This document shows positions 8,029-16,846 of a stretch of 64,000 nt of DNA, piece by piece; positions within the stretch are counted from its first letter, which is position 1, and every line of letters begins with the position of its first letter. Origin of the DNA: Pseudoroseicyclus tamaricis. GTDB taxonomy: Bacteria > Pseudomonadota > Alphaproteobacteria > Rhodobacterales > Rhodobacteraceae. Under the pieces are notes generated by a model. The model was not told the DNA's origin, did not search any database, and saw nothing but the letters and a program-made list of their open reading frames with translations. Location of the stretch: contig NZ_JAAFYS010000001.1 in NCBI RefSeq assembly GCF_012070395.1, positions 164,001-228,000 on the forward strand. Reading direction: 5' to 3'. Position numbers and translations under genes: made by a program.

Positions 8029-8660
8029 TTCTCGTCCTCCTGAGGGCTGGCATCTGGCTCTCGGTTGGTTCGTCTCTCAGTGCTTCTATTCGGTGGGATC
8101 GCACTGGTGTTTCGAACTTCCGCTACTATCCCCCCCCTCCGGGCCCCAGAATAGAAGGCGAACCAAGCGGTTGCCGCACTAAGAGTCATGAGAAAAACTG
8201 CAAGGGCGGGGAAGCGCGAAGGTGGAGGAAGATGATCTGCGTCCGTATCGAAGGGAGCTACGCTGCCAGCGGTCAAGACCGAAACCACGCTGTTGGGAGT
8301 GCTGGAAACAACACTGAATCTAGTGAGTGATCGTGGTGCGATGGCGGGCAGGCTTATGATGGTTCCTTCAGTTCCGACTGATCTCTCGTACGGAATCTCA
8401 TTTCTAAAGATGACAGAGTCCGCTTCTTCGCTCAGATATATCTCCAAGTCACGACCAGTAAGTTTTCCCGAATTGAGAAGTGAGATGCTCAAAATGTGGC
8501 TGAAATCTTCATATTCTGCATTCGGAATTAGGAATTCGTCCACCACCGTCCAAGAGACGTTTGCCGACGGAGCCAGCATAGGGCCAAAAATTGGGGTGAA
8601 TAAGACGACCGCCAGGCCCCCGATAACGACCGACACCAAAGAGATGGCGAGGGTCTTCAC
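8025..8660 (-). CDS. Hypothetical two-TM protein, atypical base composition
   Basis: A 211-residue protein I do not recognise. It has an N-terminal membrane anchor (about 5-27), an extracytoplasmic domain rich in Ser/Thr and beta-type sequence (about 30-145), a second membrane span (about 148-170) and a charged basic-then-acidic tail ([12 protein letters not shown]...EDEK). The GTG start overlaps the pheS stop (GTGA) and its own stop overlaps the YrhK-like start. Codon use is visibly less GC-rich than pheS or pheT on either side, suggesting later acquisition into the operon. Confidence 0.72.
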   Translation of the reverse strand: MKTLAISLVSVVIGGLAVVLFTPIFGPMLAPSANVSWTVVDEFLIPNAEYEDFSHILSISLLNSGKLTGRDLEIYLSEEADSVIFRNEIPYERSVGTEGTIISLPAIAPRSLTRFSVVSSTPNSVVSVLTAGSVAPFDTDADHLPPPSRFPALAVFLMTLSAATAWFAFYSGARRGGIVAEVRNTSAIPPNRSTERRTNREPDASPQEDEK

Positions 8661-9727
8661 CGACTAAGACCCCCCGCCAACCCCGGTTGATCAAGCGCCG
8701 CAAATCCATAGTGCCGCAGCCAGCGCAAATCGCTGTCGAAGAACGCCCGCAGATCCGGAATCCCGTATTTCAGCATCGCCAGCCGGTCGATGCCCATGCC
8801 GAAGGCGAAGCCCTGGTACTCATCGGGGTCGATGCCGGCGTTGCGAAGCACGTTGGGGTGCACCATGCCGGAGCCCAGAACCTCCAGCCAGTCGTCGCCC
8901 TCGCCCACCTTCACGGTGCCATTGTCCCACGCGCATTGCACGTCGACCTCCGCCGAAGGCTCGGTGAAGGGGAAGTGCGAGGCGCGGAAGCGGGTTTTCA
9001 CCTCGGTGCCAAAGAAGGCCGTGAAGAATTGCTCCAGCACCCATTTCAGGTTGGCCATCGAGATGTCCTTGTCGATGGCGAGGCCCTCGATCTGGTGGAA
9101 CATCGGGGTGTGCGTCTGGTCATAGTCCGCGCGATAGACGCCGCCGGGGCAGATGATGCGGATTGGGGCGCCGCTCTTCTCCATGGTGCGGATCTGGACG
9201 GGGGAGGTATGGGTGCGCAGCACGGCAGGGGGGCGGTTATCCCCCTCGGCGCGGCGCATGTAGAACGTGTCCATCTCGGCGCGGGCCGGGTGGTGGCCCG
9301 GGATGTTGAGCGCGTCGAAATTGTACCAGTCGCTCTCCACCCGCGGCCCCTCGGCCACCGAGAAACCCAAGCTGGCGAAGATCGCCGTGACCTCTTCGGA
9401 GACCTGGCTGATCGGGTGGATCGACCCGGCCGGCCGCCGCCGCGCCGGCAGCGTCACGTCGAGCCATTCGCCGCGCAGCCGCTCCTCCAGCGCCGCATCG
9501 GCCAGCGCCGTCTTGCGGGCGATCAGCGCGCTGTTCAGCTCGTCCTTCAGGGCGTTGAGCGCGGGGCCGGCCGTCTGCCGCTCCTCGGGCGTCATCTTGC
9601 CCAGCTCGCGCATCTTCAGGGAGACCTCGCCCTTCTTGCCGAGCGCGGCGATCCGCACCTCCTCGATGGCGGCCTCGTCGGAGGCATCCGCGATGGCGGA
9701 GAGGTATTTCTCTTTCAGATCGTCCAT
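8657..9727 (-). CDS. pheS: Phenylalanyl-tRNA synthetase alpha chain
   Basis: Catalytic subunit of PheRS. The 356 residues begin [18 protein letters not shown] (coiled-coil tRNA-binding region to about 90). Class II motif 2 lies around [14 protein letters not shown] and motif 3 near [20 protein letters not shown] at 9727 has AAGGG seven bases upstream; an in-frame ATG 18 codons earlier falls in the spacer and is not supported. Read from the rpmI-rplT operon, with a hairpin between rplT and pheS that may set the ratio of ribosomal proteins to synthetase. Confidence 0.97.
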   Translation of the reverse strand: MDDLKEKYLSAIADASDEAAIEEVRIAALGKKGEVSLKMRELGKMTPEERQTAGPALNALKDELNSALIARKTALADAALEERLRGEWLDVTLPARRRPAGSIHPISQVSEEVTAIFASLGFSVAEGPRVESDWYNFDALNIPGHHPARAEMDTFYMRRAEGDNRPPAVLRTHTSPVQIRTMEKSGAPIRIICPGGVYRADYDQTHTPMFHQIEGLAIDKDISMANLKWVLEQFFTAFFGTEVKTRFRASHFPFTEPSAEVDVQCAWDNGTVKVGEGDDWLEVLGSGMVHPNVLRNAGIDPDEYQGFAFGMGIDRLAMLKYGIPDLRAFFDSDLRWLRHYGFAALDQPGLAGGLSR

Positions 9728-9774
9728 GTCCGGCCCTTGATTTCCTGCTGCCCTGCTAGCGAGCGGCCCTTCAA

Positions 9775-9811
9775 AGCACAAGAAGCCGCCGACCCGAAGG
9801 TCCGCGGCTTC
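9775..9811 (-). terminator. UUCG-loop hairpin between rplT and pheS
   Basis: On the minus strand GAAGCCGCGGACC, TTCG loop, then GGTCGGCGGCTTC: 12 of 13 stem positions pair. It is followed by TTGTGCTTTG, a weak T-rich tail. Likely a leaky terminator or RNA stabiliser after rplT. Confidence 0.65.
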
Positions 9812-9838
9812 CCAGAGTTCAACCCGTGTGAGGGTGTC

Positions 9839-10201
9839 TTACGCGAGCGCGGCCTTCGCCTTGTCGACGATGGCGCCAAACGCCTCGGGCTCGTGCACGG
9901 CGAGATCGGCGAGGACCTTGCGGTCCACCTCGATGCCGGCCAGCGACAGGCCGTTGATGAAGCGGCTGTACGTCAGCGCCTCGTCATGGCTGCGCACGGC
10001 GGCGTTGATCCGCTGGATCCACAGGGCACGGAACGTGCGCTTGCGGTTCTTGCGGTCGCGCGTGGCGTATTGGTTGGCCTTGTCGACGGCCTGCTTGGCA
10101 ACCTTGAAGGTGCTGCCGCGGCGGTCGTAATAGCCCTTCGCCTGATCGAGGATCTTCTTGTGGCGACGGTGCGTGATGGGGCCGGTCTTGGTGCGTGACA
10201 T
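9839..10201 (-). CDS. rplT: 50S ribosomal protein L20
   Basis: Primary 23S rRNA-binding protein of the large subunit. The 120 residues match the family throughout: basic N-terminal extension ([18 protein letters not shown], with a short insert relative to many L20), the [21 protein letters not shown] helix and a C-terminal globular domain starting near SRFINGL. It lies 12 bases after rpmI. In enterobacteria L20 represses its operon by binding an mRNA pseudoknot; infC is not adjacent here, so that control is not assumed. Confidence 0.97.
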   Translation of the reverse strand: MSRTKTGPITHRRHKKILDQAKGYYDRRGSTFKVAKQAVDKANQYATRDRKNRKRTFRALWIQRINAAVRSHDEALTYSRFINGLSLAGIEVDRKVLADLAVHEPEAFGAIVDKAKAALA

Positions 10202-10213
10202 GTGTGATCCTCC

Positions 10214-10414
10214 TCAGCGCGCGTAGGGCATCATCGGCTTGATGATACCTTCATCAGCCTTCGACAGCGTGGTGGTGCCCCGCGCCTGGCGGATGAACTT
10301 GTTGGTGCGCTTGATCATGCCGTGGCGCTTGCCGGCCTGGCCGGCAACGACGCGGCCCGACGCCGTCACCTTGAACCGCTTCTTGCAGCTCGACTTGGTC
10401 TTCATCTTCGGCAT
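10214..10414 (-). CDS. rpmI: 50S ribosomal protein L35
   Basis: Sixty-six residues, [20 protein letters not shown] at the start and a tail ending MMPYAR, typical of L35. ATG at 10414 has AAGGAG a few bases upstream; the frame stays open further left but that is spacer. It is the first gene of the rpmI-rplT-pheS-pheT operon. Confidence 0.96.
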   Translation of the reverse strand: MPKMKTKSSCKKRFKVTASGRVVAGQAGKRHGMIKRTNKFIRQARGTTTLSKADEGIIKPMMPYAR

Positions 10415-10554
10415 CTTTCTCTCCTTGTCGGATCGTTCAGGCGCGACTCGGCAATGCCAAACGGCCGGCCGCGCACAAATGGAGCGCGCCGTATAGGAGC
10501 AAACGCCCCCCGAAGCAAGGCCCCGCCATGGGCCTTGAGGCGCCCGGATCCCCT

Positions 10555-10633
10555 TCATCTGGCCATAAATACCCCGGGGGGTCGCCATTGGTGGCGCCAT
10601 TGGTCCGAGGCCCGATGGCGACGGGGCTGGCCC
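10555..10633. repeat. CATCTGGCCATAAAT... dispersed element
   Basis: Begins TCATCTGGCCATAAATACCC, then a G-run, complementary GTCGCCA/TGGCGAC arms, and ends GGGGCTGGCCCCC. A closely similar copy lies at 24156-24234. It lies between convergently read sequences: the fliI end and the rpmI leader. Confidence 0.7.
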
Positions 10634-10662
10634 CCACGCAGGCCTGCCTCCCCCGTGCCCCC

Positions 10663-12021
10663 TCACTTCCCCTGCGCCGCCGCCGCCAGCGCCTGTCGCA
10701 GCGCCGCGAAATGCTGGCCCGTGTCCGCTCCCTGGCGGGCGAAGAAGCGCTCCAGCGGCTCGTGGGTGGCGATGGCGGCGTCGATCTCCGGGTCCGTCCC
10801 CCGGGCGTAGAGCCCGGCCTGGATCATCAGCTCCGCCCGGTCATAGGCGCCCAGCCGGCCGCGGGCCTCTCCGATGAGCTGGTTCTCCTGCGGGCTCGCC
10901 GCGTCGGGCAGCGAGCGGGAGACGGAGCGCAGCACGTCCACCGCGGGGAAGCGGCCGCGCTCGGCGATGGCCCGGTCGAGCACCACGTGCCCGTCGAGCA
11001 CGCCGCGCAGCATGTCGGCCACCGGCTCCTCCATGTCGGAGCCGGCGACGAGCACCGAGTAGATGGCGGTGATGTCGCCCTCCTCCTCCACCCCCGGCCC
11101 CGCCCGCTCGCAGAGCGCCGCGATGGCGCCGCCGGTGGAGGGGGGGTACCCGCGCAGCCCCGCCGTCTCGCCGGAGGAGACGGCGAGCTCGCGGTGCGCC
11201 TCGGCGAAGCGGGTGACGGAATCGAGCAGCAGCAGCACCTGCAGCCCCTCGGCGCGGAAGTGCTCCGCCACCGCCGTCGCCGCCAGCGCGCAGCGGCGGC
11301 GCACCTGCGGGGCGCGGTCCGACGTGGCGGCGACGACGACGGAGCGGGCCATCCCCTCCGGTCCGAGGACACCCTCCACGAAGTGCCGCAGCTCCCGCCC
11401 CCGCTCGCCGACGAGGCCGATCACCACGACATCCGCCGCCACCCCCTGCGCCAGCCCGGCCAGCAGCGTCGACTTGCCGACGCCGGAGCCGGCGAAGAGG
11501 CCGACGCGCTGGCCCCGCACCAGCGGCAGCAGCGTGTCGAACAGGGCGTAGCCCGTCGCCATCCGTGCCCCCAGCGCCCGCCGCTCCGCCGGCGGCGGCG
11601 GCGCGGCGGAGAGGGGGCGGGGCGCGGCGCCGGGCAGGAGCGGGCGGCCGTCGAGCGGGCGCCCGTCCGGGTCGATCACCCGGCCGATCCAGCTGTCGTC
11701 GGGGGCGAAGGCGGGGGGCGGCATCAGGCGCACGGGGCAGCCGGTGCCGATCCCCTCCGCCGAGCCCTCCGGCAGCAGCAGCACCTCTCCGGCGACGACG
11801 CGGATCACCTCCGCCCCCACCGGCGCGGGGCCGAGGATCTCCACCCGGTCGCCCAGCCGCGCCCGCTCCGCCAGGCCGGAGGCGACGAGCCGTCCGCCCG
11901 CGATCTCGCTGATTTCTCCCAGCGGCTGCGTCAGCCGCTGGCGGGAGACGGCGGCGGCCATGCGCGTGAAGAGCGGCGGGCCGATGGCGCTCTGGCTGGG
12001 GCGGGGCGGGGCGGCTGTCAT
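10663..12021 (-). CDS. fliI: Flagellar protein export ATPase FliI
   Basis: Hexameric ATPase of the flagellar type III export apparatus, cytoplasmic. The 452 residues have an F1-beta-like fold: Walker [14 protein letters not shown] (about 170), Walker [12 protein letters not shown] (about 255) and [14 protein letters not shown] following it. The start has AGGGAGA a few bases upstream. It reads away from flgB, so the 92-base gap between them must hold promoters for both. FliH and FliJ are not adjacent. Confidence 0.96.
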   Translation of the reverse strand: MTAAPPRPSQSAIGPPLFTRMAAAVSRQRLTQPLGEISEIAGGRLVASGLAERARLGDRVEILGPAPVGAEVIRVVAGEVLLLPEGSAEGIGTGCPVRLMPPPAFAPDDSWIGRVIDPDGRPLDGRPLLPGAAPRPLSAAPPPPAERRALGARMATGYALFDTLLPLVRGQRVGLFAGSGVGKSTLLAGLAQGVAADVVVIGLVGERGRELRHFVEGVLGPEGMARSVVVAATSDRAPQVRRRCALAATAVAEHFRAEGLQVLLLLDSVTRFAEAHRELAVSSGETAGLRGYPPSTGGAIAALCERAGPGVEEEGDITAIYSVLVAGSDMEEPVADMLRGVLDGHVVLDRAIAERGRFPAVDVLRSVSRSLPDAASPQENQLIGEARGRLGAYDRAELMIQAGLYARGTDPEIDAAIATHEPLERFFARQGADTGQHFAALRQALAAAAQGK

Positions 12022-12113
12022 GGCGATCTCCCTCGAAAAAGCCGGTCAGGGACAACGCGACCTTAAGGAATCTCGCTTAATCAGCCGTTGAGCCTGAACG
12101 AGGGAGAAGCCCG
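12022..12113. promoter_or_regulatory. Divergent fliI/flgB promoter region
   Basis: Ninety-two bases between divergent flagellar transcripts. It contains TTAAGGAATCTCGCTTAA (12062-12079), two TTAA half-sites ten bases apart; CtrA sites need a seven-base gap, so this is not a canonical site. AGGGAGAA precedes the flgB start. Confidence 0.5.
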
Positions 12114-12500
12114 GTGTTCGACAATCTCGCCATTTTCGGCATGGCCGATGCCATGGCCCGCCACGCCGGTGCCCGCACCGCGCTGGTGGCCCGCAACCTC
12201 GCCAATGCCGACACGCCCGGCTACCGCGCCAGCCACCTGCCCAGCTTCGCCGAGGTGGCGGATAGCGGCGGGGTGGAGGTGCCATCGCTGCGCACCACCC
12301 GCGCCGGCCATATCGGCGGTGACCCTGCCCCCCTGCGCGCCCGGCAGGAGCCGGCGGAGGGCCAGACCTCCCCCAACGGCAACTCCGTCTCCATCGAGGA
12401 GGAGATGGTGCGCGCCGTCGCGGCCGAGCGTGAGCATTCCCGCGCCCTCGCCGTCTACCGCCACAGCATGCAGGTGCTCCGCACCGTCATCGGCACCTGA
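12114..12500 (+). CDS. flgB: Flagellar proximal rod protein FlgB
   Basis: Forms the proximal rod of the basal body in the periplasm. The 128 residues contain the rod/hook signature ARNLANADTPGYRA (about 29-42) and a C-terminal helix. The start is GTG preceded by AGGGAGAA. First gene of a ten-kilobase-scale flagellar cluster; flgC follows after 13 bases. No cleaved signal peptide is expected because it is exported through the flagellar type III route. Confidence 0.94.
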   Translation: MFDNLAIFGMADAMARHAGARTALVARNLANADTPGYRASHLPSFAEVADSGGVEVPSLRTTRAGHIGGDPAPLRARQEPAEGQTSPNGNSVSIEEEMVRAVAAEREHSRALAVYRHSMQVLRTVIGT

Positions 12501-12513
12501 AAGGAGGTCTGCC

Positions 12514-12909
12514 ATGTCCGATTTCGCCGACAGCCTGAACGTCACCGCCTCCGCCATGCGCGCCCAGTCCATGCGCCTGCGCCTGACGGCGGAGAATGTC
12601 GCCAATGCCGACACGCCCGGCTACCACCGCAAGACCACCTCCTTCCAGGCCGCCTACGAGGGCGGTCGCGCCACCGGTCTGGTGGAGGCGGGGCCTGTCC
12701 GGCTCGACCGCGCGCCCCTGTCGGTGGAGTACGACCCCTCCAACCCGCTCGCGGATGCGGAGGGGAACGTCGAGGGCTCCAACGTCAACCTCCTCCTCGA
12801 GGTGGCCGATGCCCGTGAGGCCGGCCGCAGCTACGAGGCGAACCTCAAGATGTTCGAGCAGATCCGCTCGATGTCCACCGAACTGATGAACCTCCTGCGC
12901 CGCCGCTAG
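12514..12909 (+). CDS. flgC: Flagellar proximal rod protein FlgC
   Basis: Rod component next to FlgB. The 131 residues show the rod motif LRLTAENVANADTPGYHRK (about 24-42) and the C-terminal signature NVNLLLEVADAREAGRSYEANLKMF. ATG at 12514 is preceded by a strong AAGGAGGT. A longer in-frame extension back into flgB has no support and is excluded. Confidence 0.94.
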   Translation: MSDFADSLNVTASAMRAQSMRLRLTAENVANADTPGYHRKTTSFQAAYEGGRATGLVEAGPVRLDRAPLSVEYDPSNPLADAEGNVEGSNVNLLLEVADAREAGRSYEANLKMFEQIRSMSTELMNLLRRR

Positions 12910-12967
12910 GCCGGCGCCGCACTACCCCTCACCAGCCGATCCGCACCCATCAAGAGGAGTGACCAGA

Positions 12968-13246
12968 ATGGAACTCGCAGCCGTCGCCCGCCAGTACGAG
13001 GCCGCCCGTGCCGCCGCCGAGCCGCAGCCCGGCGCCGCCGAGGGCCTCGCCGGCACCGCCGCCGCCGACTTCGCCGCCCAGCTCCGCCTCGGCGAGGAGA
13101 CGGCGATGGGCGCCATGTCCGGCGATGCCGACCCGCACGCCCTCGTCCAGGCGCTCGCACAGACGGAGCTGGCCGTCGAGGCGGCCGTCGCCGTGCGCAA
13201 CAAGGTCGTCGAGGCCTACCAGGAAATCCTGCGGATGCCCGTCTGA
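12968..13246 (+). CDS. fliE: Flagellar hook-basal body protein FliE
   Basis: Ninety-two residues; joins the MS ring to the rod and is exported first. The C-terminal half, LVQALAQTELAVEAAVAVRNKVVEAYQEILRMPV, is the conserved FliE helix pair; the N-terminus is Ala-rich. ATG at 12968 has GAGGAG eight bases upstream; a GTG three codons earlier overlaps that site and is disfavoured. Position between flgC and fliQ supports the call. Confidence 0.9.
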   Translation: MELAAVARQYEAARAAAEPQPGAAEGLAGTAAADFAAQLRLGEETAMGAMSGDADPHALVQALAQTELAVEAAVAVRNKVVEAYQEILRMPV

Positions 13247-13256
13247 GGAGCGCCTG

Positions 13257-13523
13257 ATGGACCCGGCCCTCTTCTACGACACGCTGCGCGCCGGCCTGCG
13301 CACCGCCGTGGTCATCTCGCTGCCGATCCTCTCGGTGGCGCTGATCACCGGCGTGGTCATCGGCCTCTTCCAGGCCCTGACCTCGGTGCAGGAAATGACG
13401 CTCACCTTCGTGCCCAAGCTCGGCGCCATCGTCGCCGTCTTCTGGCTGACGATGGGCTTCATGTCCGAGGCGCTGCGCAGCCTCTGGGTCGAAACGCTGG
13501 TGCCGCTGATCGCGGGGAGCTGA
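13257..13523 (+). CDS. fliQ: Flagellar export protein FliQ
   Basis: Eighty-eight residues with two membrane spans (about 17-37 and 52-72). It is part of the FliPQR export gate. Signature LITGVVIGLFQALTSVQEMTLTF is clear. It starts ten bases after fliE. fliP and fliR are not next to it, which is usual for this alphaproteobacterial gene order. Confidence 0.94.
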   Translation: MDPALFYDTLRAGLRTAVVISLPILSVALITGVVIGLFQALTSVQEMTLTFVPKLGAIVAVFWLTMGFMSEALRSLWVETLVPLIAGS

Positions 13524-13526
13524 ACC

Positions 13527-14243
13527 ATGGACAACGCCATCTACGCCGGCCTCACCCGGCAGACGAGCCTGATGCAAGAGATGCAGAGCATCGCCAACAA
13601 CATCGCCAACGCGGCGACCACCGGCTTCCGCGCCGAGGGGATGATGTTCTCCGAATACGTGGCCCTCACCGGCCCGGGGGAGCCGTCGCTCTCCATGGGT
13701 TTCGGCAATGTCGGCCTCACCTCCGCCGCGCAAGGCGCGCTGACGCAGACGGGCGGGCCCTTCGACCTCGCCGTCGAAGGCCCCGGCTACTTCCTCGTCG
13801 CCACGCCGGAGGGCGAGCGGCTGACGCGGGCCGGCGCCTTCACGCCCAGCGCCAACGGCGATCTCGTCACGGCGGAGGGCTACAACGTGCTCGACGCCGG
13901 CGGGGCCCCCGTCTTCATCCCGCAGGGCGCCGGCCCCGTCTCCATCGCGCCGGACGGCACCATCTCCGCCGGCGGCCAGCCCGTCGGGCAGATCGGCCTC
14001 GTCCGTCCGCTCGATGCCGAGGGGATGCGCCGCGCCGACGGCGTGCGCTTCGAGGCCCCCGCCGGCTGGGAGCCGGAGCTGGAGGGCCGCATGGTGCAGG
14101 GCTTCCTCGAGGGGTCCAACGTCGACCCCCTGATCGAGGTGGCGCGGATGATCGAGGTCTCCCGCGCCTACGAGCTCGGCCAGTCCCTCGCCGACCGGGA
14201 GGATGAACGCATCCGCGCCACCATTGAATCCGTCACCAGATAG
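13527..14243 (+). CDS. flgF: Flagellar distal rod protein FlgF
   Basis: Distal rod component, 238 residues. N-terminal SIANNIANAATTGFRAEG (about 22-39) is the rod/hook signature, followed by a D1-type domain (VEGPGYFLVATPEGERLTRAGAF) and the C-terminal helix EGSNVDPLIEVARMIEVSRAYE. It starts three bases after the fliQ stop, so the two are probably coupled. Confidence 0.95.
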   Translation: MDNAIYAGLTRQTSLMQEMQSIANNIANAATTGFRAEGMMFSEYVALTGPGEPSLSMGFGNVGLTSAAQGALTQTGGPFDLAVEGPGYFLVATPEGERLTRAGAFTPSANGDLVTAEGYNVLDAGGAPVFIPQGAGPVSIAPDGTISAGGQPVGQIGLVRPLDAEGMRRADGVRFEAPAGWEPELEGRMVQGFLEGSNVDPLIEVARMIEVSRAYELGQSLADREDERIRATIESVTR

Positions 14244-14255
14244 GAGGCTCCGCCC

Positions 14256-15041
14256 ATGCGTGCCCTGCAGATCGCGGCCGCCGGCATGTCGGCCCAGCAG
14301 ACCCGGGTCGAGGTGATCTCGAACAACCTCGCCAACATGTCCACCACCGGCTACAAGCCGCGCCGCGCCGAGTTCGCCGACCTGCATTACCAGCAGGTCT
14401 CCCGGCCCGGCACCATCTCCTCCGCCAGCGGCACGGTGCTGCCGACGGGCGTGCAGCTCGGCCTCGGCGTGCGGGCGACCTCCGTCGCGCAGATCGTGGG
14501 GCAGGGGGTGCTCTCCGCCACCGGCGGCGATCTCGATGTCGCCATCGAGGGCGACGGCTACCTCGAGGTGACGCTCCCCGACGGCCGCGCCGCCTATACC
14601 CGCGATGGCGGGCTCAAGGTCTCCGGCGACGGGCTGATCGTCACATCCGACGGCTTCCCCGTCGCGCCCGACATCACCATCCCCGCCGATGCGCGGCAGC
14701 TCTCCATCAATGCCGATGGCGAGGTCTACGCCTATTTCGGCGACCGGGTGGAGGCGCAGTTCATCGGCCAGTTCACCCTCACCGGCTTCTCCAACCCCCG
14801 CGGGCTGGAGGCGATGGGATCGAACCTCTTCCTCGAGACGGAAGGCTCGGGCCCGCCCCTCGGCGGCAACCCGGGGGAGGACGGGCTCGGCGTCCTGCGC
14901 CAGGGCTACCTGGAGGAGAGCACCGTCGATGCCGTCCGCGAGGTGACGGACCTGATCGAGGCGCAGCGCGGCTACGAGCTGAACTCCAAGGTCATCTCGG
15001 CCTCCGACCAGATGCTCGGCTCGATGGTGCAGGTGCGCTGA
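14256..15041 (+). CDS. flgG: Flagellar distal rod protein FlgG
   Basis: Major distal rod subunit, 261 residues, the standard length. Motifs: VISNNLANMSTTGYKPRRAE near 21-40, the FlgG-specific LPTGVQLGLGVRATSV and C-terminal YLEESTVDAVREVTDLIEAQ followed by RGYELNSKVI. Preceded by AGGAGG. The TGA stop overlaps the flgA ATG. Confidence 0.97.
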   Translation: MRALQIAAAGMSAQQTRVEVISNNLANMSTTGYKPRRAEFADLHYQQVSRPGTISSASGTVLPTGVQLGLGVRATSVAQIVGQGVLSATGGDLDVAIEGDGYLEVTLPDGRAAYTRDGGLKVSGDGLIVTSDGFPVAPDITIPADARQLSINADGEVYAYFGDRVEAQFIGQFTLTGFSNPRGLEAMGSNLFLETEGSGPPLGGNPGEDGLGVLRQGYLEESTVDAVREVTDLIEAQRGYELNSKVISASDQMLGSMVQVR

Positions 15042-15472
15042 TGCGCCTCTGGCCCCTCCCCCTCCTCGCCCTTCTCGGCGGGCCGGCGGCGGCCGATATC
15101 ATGGTCGCCGCCCGCACCATTCCGGCGCAGACACTGCTCGGCCCCGGCGATGTCCTCGCCTCCGAGGGCGATATGCCGGGGGCCGCCTCCGCCCTCGAGG
15201 AGGTGGTGGGGATGGAGAGCCGCGTCGCGCTCTATGCCGGCCGGCCGATCCGCCTCGCCGATCTCGGCCCGCCCGCCATCGTCGAGCGCAACGAGGTGAT
15301 CCCGCTGATCTACAACGCCGCCGGCCTCAGGATCGAAACGGAGGGCCGCGCCCTCGATCGCGCCGGGGTGGGGGAGATCGTCCGCATCATGAACACCGCC
15401 TCGCGCAGCACCGTCACCGCGCTCATCGGCTCCGACGGGGCCGCCTATGTCGCCAGTCTGGAGTCCCAGTGA
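15041..15472 (+). CDS. flgA: Flagella P-ring assembly chaperone FlgA
   Basis: Periplasmic protein that helps assemble the P ring. The 143 residues begin with a signal peptide ending LLGGPAAA, then an SAF-like domain (AARTIPAQTLLGPGDV...AGRPIRLADL) and the C-terminal FlgA domain. This is the short form without an extra N-terminal domain. Overlaps flgG by one base and flgH by one. flgI, encoding the P ring itself, is not in the window. Confidence 0.92.
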   Translation: MRLWPLPLLALLGGPAAADIMVAARTIPAQTLLGPGDVLASEGDMPGAASALEEVVGMESRVALYAGRPIRLADLGPPAIVERNEVIPLIYNAAGLRIETEGRALDRAGVGEIVRIMNTASRSTVTALIGSDGAAYVASLESQ

Positions 15473-16206
15473 TGACCCGCCTCCTCGCCGCCGCCGCAAT
15501 CGCCCTCCTCGCCGTCGCCGGCTGCGACCGCACGCTGGAGGTCGGCCAGCCGCCGCCGCTCACCCCCGTCGCCATGACGGAGGAGCATCTTGCCATGATG
15601 TCCCCCGGCCTGCCGATCGAGACCTCCCCCGTCCTGTCGCCCGCGCCCATCGCGGGGGCCTCGCTCTGGACGGGCGAGCGCGGCTCGCTCCTCGGCGACC
15701 GGCGGGCGATGACGCGGGGCGACATCATGACCGTGGTCATCGAGATCGACGATTCCGCCAGCTTCAACAATGCCTCCGGGCGCTCCCGCTCCGGCGGGCA
15801 GGATCTGAGCATCGACGAGTTCCTCGCCCTGCCGCAATGGATCGACAACAACGGCGGGCCGAACCTGTCGCCCGCCGTCGGCGTCAACTCTTCCTCAAGC
15901 TTCTCCGGCGATGGCTCCGTCAGCCGCAACGAACAGCTGGAGCTTCGCGTCGCCGCCACGGTGACGGAGGTGTTGCCCAACGGCGTGCTGCAGATCCAGG
16001 GCCGGCAGGAGGTGCGGGTGAACAACGAGGTGCGCGAGCTTCTGGTCGACGGCTATGTCCGCCCGGCGGACATCACCCGCCAGAACGAGATCACCTACGA
16101 CAAGATCGCCGCGGCCCGCATTTCCTACGGCGGGCGGGGCATCATCTCCGACGTGCAGCGCCCGCGCTGGGGCGCGGAGATTTCCGAAGTGATGCTACCG
16201 TTCTGA
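15472..16206 (+). CDS. flgH: Flagellar L-ring lipoprotein FlgH
   Basis: Outer-membrane L-ring subunit, 244 residues. Lipoprotein signal with lipobox LAVAGC (Cys about residue 19). FlgH signatures SLWTGERGSLLGDRRA, GDIMTVVIEIDDSA and RVAATVTEVLPNGVLQIQGR followed by VRVNNE, and a C-terminal IISDVQRPRWG. The ATG overlaps the flgA stop in a TGATG arrangement; a GTG one codon upstream is possible. Confidence 0.96.
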   Translation: MTRLLAAAAIALLAVAGCDRTLEVGQPPPLTPVAMTEEHLAMMSPGLPIETSPVLSPAPIAGASLWTGERGSLLGDRRAMTRGDIMTVVIEIDDSASFNNASGRSRSGGQDLSIDEFLALPQWIDNNGGPNLSPAVGVNSSSSFSGDGSVSRNEQLELRVAATVTEVLPNGVLQIQGRQEVRVNNEVRELLVDGYVRPADITRQNEITYDKIAAARISYGGRGIISDVQRPRWGAEISEVMLPF

Positions 16207-16216
16207 GGGTGCCGCC

Positions 16217-16741
16217 ATGAAGAAACTCCTCCTCCCCCTCCTGCTCGCGCTCGTCGGCACCGGCGGCGGTGTCGGCGCCGCGATGTTCCTCCTCCCCGCG
16301 GCGGAGCATGAGGAGGCGCTCGGCCCCTGCGGCGATGTCGAGGGGGCGGGCGCGCCCGAGGCGGCGGAGGAGGAGGCCGGCGAGGAGGAGGTCGTCGCCG
16401 ACGGCCCCTCCACCAACGAATACGCCAAGCTGAACAACCAGTTCGTCGTGCCGGTGGTGCGTGAGGGGCAGGCGGATGCCATGATGCTCCTCTCCCTCTC
16501 CATCGAGATCCCGCCGGGCCAGCAATCGGTGATCTTCGCCCATGAGCCGCGGCTGCGGGACGTCTTCCTGCAGGTGCTGTTCGATCATTCCAACGTCGGC
16601 GGGTTCGAGGGCAACTTCACCGCCGCCGCCAACATGCGCAACATGCGCGACGCCCTCCGCGCCGCGGGGCGGGAGGTGCTGGGAGACGTGGTCAAGGACG
16701 TGCTGGTGACGGATATCGTGCGCCAGCGGCTTCAGGGCTGA
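16217..16741 (+). CDS. fliL: Flagellar basal body protein FliL
   Basis: Inner-membrane protein beside the stator, needed for full torque. The 174 residues have one membrane span (about 5-24), an acidic linker (EEAGEEEVVADG) and a periplasmic SPFH-like domain that includes LSLSIEIPPGQ and ends near VVKDVLVTDIVRQRL. Last of the flagellar genes here; followed by a 105-base gap before the convergent efflux gene. Confidence 0.9.
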   Translation: MKKLLLPLLLALVGTGGGVGAAMFLLPAAEHEEALGPCGDVEGAGAPEAAEEEAGEEEVVADGPSTNEYAKLNNQFVVPVVREGQADAMMLLSLSIEIPPGQQSVIFAHEPRLRDVFLQVLFDHSNVGGFEGNFTAAANMRNMRDALRAAGREVLGDVVKDVLVTDIVRQRLQG

Positions 16742-16812
16742 CCCCCGGCCCCCGGCTGACGCGGGCGGGCCGGGACGGTCGGCGAAGCGGCAGGCAGGGC
16801 AGGGCGTGACCC

Positions 16813-16826
16813 GGCAGGCGCCTGCC
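16813..16826. repeat. Short perfect palindrome between convergent genes
   Basis: GGCAGGCGCCTGCC, 14 bases, between the ends of fliL and the RND pump gene. It could act as a weak bidirectional terminator, but no T-run follows in either direction. Confidence 0.35.
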
Positions 16827-16846
16827 TCCCGCAAGCCCCTTACCGC

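Noticed and set aside
10415-10554. L20-type autoregulatory leader
   Set aside because: infC is not adjacent and I could not find the paired pseudoknot segments seen in enterobacteria.
12062-12079. TTAA...TTAA as a CtrA site before the flagellar genes
   Set aside because: The spacing between half-sites is ten bases, whereas CtrA sites have seven.
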